This document shows, piece by piece, positions 61,440-64,000 of a DNA stretch of 64,000 nt. Under the pieces are notes generated by a model that was not told where the DNA came from, searched no databases, and was given only the letters and a program-made list of their open reading frames with translations. The DNA comes from Enoplosus armatus (lineage: Eukaryota; Chordata; Actinopteri; Centrarchiformes; Enoplosidae), in NCBI RefSeq assembly GCF_043641665.1, contig NC_092184.1, positions 21,403,108 to 21,467,107 on the forward strand. The letters run 5' to 3'. The translations under genes and the position numbers were made by a program. Positions within the stretch are counted from its first letter, which is position 1; the number at the start of each line of letters is the position of its first letter.

Positions 61440-61700
61440 CCCCGAAAAAGCAAAGTGTACATAATTTACCACGCTCAACTCAGCAAACTTATGAAATAAT
61501 GATGTGGCGTCTGTTTACGAGAAGGGTCCGTTTTATTATTCTGGCACAAATAAGAGAGAAGAAAGCAATCAGCCCGTGTAAGTGGTACATTTAAACAATT
61601 TTGTTTGCTTGTGTGCTGTCATTCAAATGGGGCTATTTAAGATAAAAGGGGCTTTCAGAAAATTCCCTTGAGCTGAAGCCGCTGAACATGAGGACGTGGA
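61440..61700. promoter_or_regulatory. candidate conserved non-coding element
   Basis: Unique block with TGAAATAATGATGTGGCG, GTTTACGAG, TTTATTATTCTGGC, ACATTTAAACAATTTTGTTTGC and CATTCAAATGGGGC. AT-rich but non-repetitive, with forkhead- and SOX-like words. Composition-based call. Confidence 0.3.
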
Positions 61701-61899
61701 GTAGAAGCCCCAGACTGCACTGTTTACACAGAACACACTGAAAATTCGGATGTGTTTAGAAGTAACTTGATGTGCATATTTGAACTCTGATATTTGCCTA
61801 CAACAATATTTTCTGTCTATTCAAACACATCTGCAATTTGTATTGCTAAATTTGAATTGTGTTTCTGAACACGTATAGTTTTTCTCTCCCATGTTTTTG

Positions 61900-62285
61900 T
61901 GTTTCTTTAATTATTGGATCAGCTAAATCAGCCTTTAAATCCAATTCAGTGTCACTCTTATGGCTGTATCTGTTGCCACAGTTTTAATTATGAATATCTC
62001 AATATAGCATATCCCAGACGTGCTCACGATAGAATACAACAGACAGCACAAAGGGCCAAAGAATGACAGGCGGCGCGGCTGGCAGTGCTGCCACAATGGC
62101 ACGTGGGGCCCAATCTTCTTGTGAAAACTCCGATATGCCTTGAGACACCACATTAGGAGGCCATCCTCGCTTGTCATCAGAGCTTTAATTGCCACGACCA
62201 GGTGCAAACAGCATGTAATCTTGTTTGTCAGCCTCACAGTTTTATTTTCTAATTTTGTCCTTTTGACAAGCAATTTGGGAATAGA
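61900..62285. promoter_or_regulatory. candidate conserved non-coding element
   Basis: Unique block of mixed composition: TTTAATTATTGGATCAGC, GTTTTAATTATGAATATC, then a CpG-containing middle (GACAGGCGGCGCGGCTGGC near 62068), GCTTTAATTGCCACGACC and TTTCTAATTTTGTCC. It contains a minus-strand frame of 112 codons, but that frame has no recognisable domain and the DNA looks regulatory rather than coding. Confidence 0.36.
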
Positions 62286-62552
62286 GAGGGATTTGGGAGA
62301 GCAGGCGGGCGTGAGCTAGTGGGGTGGAGTTGGATTTGGTGAAGCTGTGCAAGGAAAAATGTGTACATTTGTGTGTGTGTGGGTTGGTGGTTGTGTAAGT
62401 GCACGCGCACAGTCTCCTCATCACTCCTGTTCAACCTTGTAATCTATGTGTCTCCCCAGTCCCTTTGTCCTGAGGAATGCCTGGCTCAGTGAGTGCAGAA
62501 AATTACCCTCCTGCTCTGTTCCTCCTCAGCCTCATAAATATCACACACGCAT

Positions 62553-62605
<53 letters not shown>
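62553..62605. repeat. (CA)n microsatellite
   Basis: About 52 bases of uninterrupted CA. Confidence 0.97.
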
Positions 62606-62608
<3 letters not shown>

Positions 62609-62609
62609 C

Positions 62610-63780
62610 CCTAAGCTCATCTAGTTAAAATTCTAAGGGATGTGAAATGGGATCATCTGTTTCCATTTTTTTCACGGCCACCCGCTCTATGCTTTGCCCC
62701 TAAACCCACCGATAACAATTCTCAAGGAGGTTAAGACAAAAACTAACCAATTGCATCAGGAGCATTGGCAACATACTACTGCTTCTATTCATTAACGACT
62801 GGACCTATCGAGTGCCTCACACTGCCGTCTCAAGTACTGTAGTTGACCTCAGTTGCTAAAGTGAACAAGATTGTAGATGTAGAAAACTGTTCTTTACTCA
62901 AGTTCGTTCTTTCCTTGTGTGTTTTGCGTGTGTGTGAGAAAGTTAACCTGTGTGTGTTTGCGTGTCAGTATTTATGCCAGAGCAGCTGTGACTAACAAGG
63001 CCAAATGTGTGTACGTGAGTCACTATGTGTATCTATGTATGCGTGTGAGTACAGGCTGCCCTCAGTCCAACCTCCCCATTACATTTTTTTTTTTACAGGC
63101 GGAGAGCTTGTTTGCGCAGCCTTTCAGGTAGATGTCCCTCTAGTGCTGCTTCATACCGTGTCCTATGGGAGTTCTCGGACCCACCAGCAATCTCTATTCA
63201 TGTCTTTGTCAAATTGTTAAGCATAGGCAAGAGCCCTTTTGTGAGGCTGAGGACCCTGGGATGAGTTATGATAGAGTATACTGACTGAGGAGCGAGTTTT
63301 CTGCACATGGAATGCTTAGGCCATTGTGCTGCCTCTGTCTTGATATTTAAATGCAGGCCACAGCCTTGGACCGAGCATGTCAGGTAGGCAGAGGTCAGGT
63401 GCAATAAAAGGCTTCTTTCAGAGACTATGCTGATGTAGTTTTACTCCATAAAAGATGAGGACTGGGTCTGCACAAGTGTGAGTGAGGGCATGTGAAGGGG
63501 TAGAGAAGAAAAGTGCAGCGCGACACCACCTGCCACCGAGGTGTTCATCTCCCGCATGTCCTCACTGACAAGACTGAGCAGCCTTCACTTGTGGATCCCC
63601 ATCTGCACCGGAGGAGAACGGAAATTAATTTCTCAATTTCTCTATTTGAAAAAAAAGAAAGAAAGTGAATGAGACTGAAATAATGAGCTAGGATTTAAAT
63701 ATATAATTCTGACAATGAATGCAAAAGTTCCCACACACCCACTCTGGATCCACAGAGGCGTCACATGAATGCCCGCTGAA
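62610..63780. other. non-coding DNA, possible microexon
   Basis: Unique sequence with TG-rich patches near 62.93 and 63.0 kb. The only gene-like signal is a strong acceptor and donor around 63099-63127, listed separately. Confidence 0.5.
63099..63127 (+). other. possible 29-nt microexon (weak)
   Basis: A T12 tract with ACAG forms a strong acceptor before 63099. The next 29 bases end in CTTTCAG followed by GTAGAT, an acceptable donor. Microexons of this size are known in vertebrate neuronal genes. The trailing 'cctttcag' can equally be a second acceptor, so the structure is ambiguous. Confidence 0.12.
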
Positions 63781-63787
63781 GGAAAGT

Positions 63788-63811
63788 GTATGTGTGTGTG
63801 TGTGTGTGTGT
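63788..63811. repeat. (TG)n microsatellite
   Basis: About 24 bases of TG followed by TTAGTTTGTGTG. Confidence 0.95.
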
Positions 63812-63839
63812 TAGTTTGTGTGTATGAATAAGAGGAGGG

Positions 63840-63842
<3 letters not shown>

Positions 63843-63877
<35 letters not shown>
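63843..63877. repeat. (GA)n microsatellite
   Basis: About 35 bases of uninterrupted GA, 30 bases after the preceding TG tract. Confidence 0.97.
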
Positions 63878-63880
<3 letters not shown>

Positions 63881-64000
63881 AAAAATTGTGCCGTATTCAT
63901 TTGAAAACTCTGAAATTCTGAAAACGGAAGTATAATGAGTTTTTTAATTAAGTCCCCCGCTTTATCATGTTTTACAAAGGACAAGCCACCATTAATACCC

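Overview
The window reads as vertebrate nuclear DNA, most likely from a percomorph teleost fish. It is AT-rich, carries many (CA/TG)n, (GA)n, (TA)n and (GATA)n microsatellites, and holds several interspersed repeats that I recognise as common in spiny-rayed fish genomes: a tRNA-like SINE-type element, two non-coding repeat families near 36.2 and 43.5 kb, a 'ggttaagg' repeat near 59.5 kb, and LINE 3'-tail fragments. There is no operon-like or microbial structure. The reading frames present are almost all short and look like chance.

Layout: 0-14 kb is single-copy non-coding DNA with two perfect short hairpins at the left end (54-96, 551-584), a LINE-tail fragment (about 1.67-1.79 kb), microsatellites, and homeodomain-site-rich segments that look like conserved non-coding elements (4.7, 5.2, 8.8, 10.8 and 11.3 kb). 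At 14.4-16.1 kb there is a set of phase-compatible candidate exons on the + strand. From 18 to 33 kb the DNA is mostly unique with simple repeats, a G-quadruplex-prone run (25.7 kb) and enhancer-like segments (23, 26.4 and 27.0 kb). From 33.9 to 44.4 kb is the main transposon-derived zone: SINE-like copy, percomorph repeat, decayed LINE reverse transcriptase on the minus strand, second percomorph repeat and retroelement tails. From 45 to 52 kb is mostly unique DNA with further enhancer-like blocks (44.9, 49.0 and 50.0 kb) and a half copy of the SINE-like element (51.9 kb). At 52.5-53.5 kb is a promoter-like, G4-capable, GA/TG-rich stretch followed by a candidate first coding exon (+) and a candidate exon on the other strand. 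The right end (54-64 kb) is unique DNA plus a palindromic repeat (59.5 kb), a CpG-dense enhancer-like block (60.05 kb), another at 61.9-62.3 kb, and dense microsatellites.

I found no complete, recognisable protein-coding gene, tRNA, rRNA or CRISPR. The best reading is a gene desert or very large introns of a developmental or neuronal locus. Candidate exons rest on splice signals, open frames and hydrophobic leader-like segments only; I could not match any to a known protein. Conserved-element calls are judgements from composition and motif content, not from an alignment.
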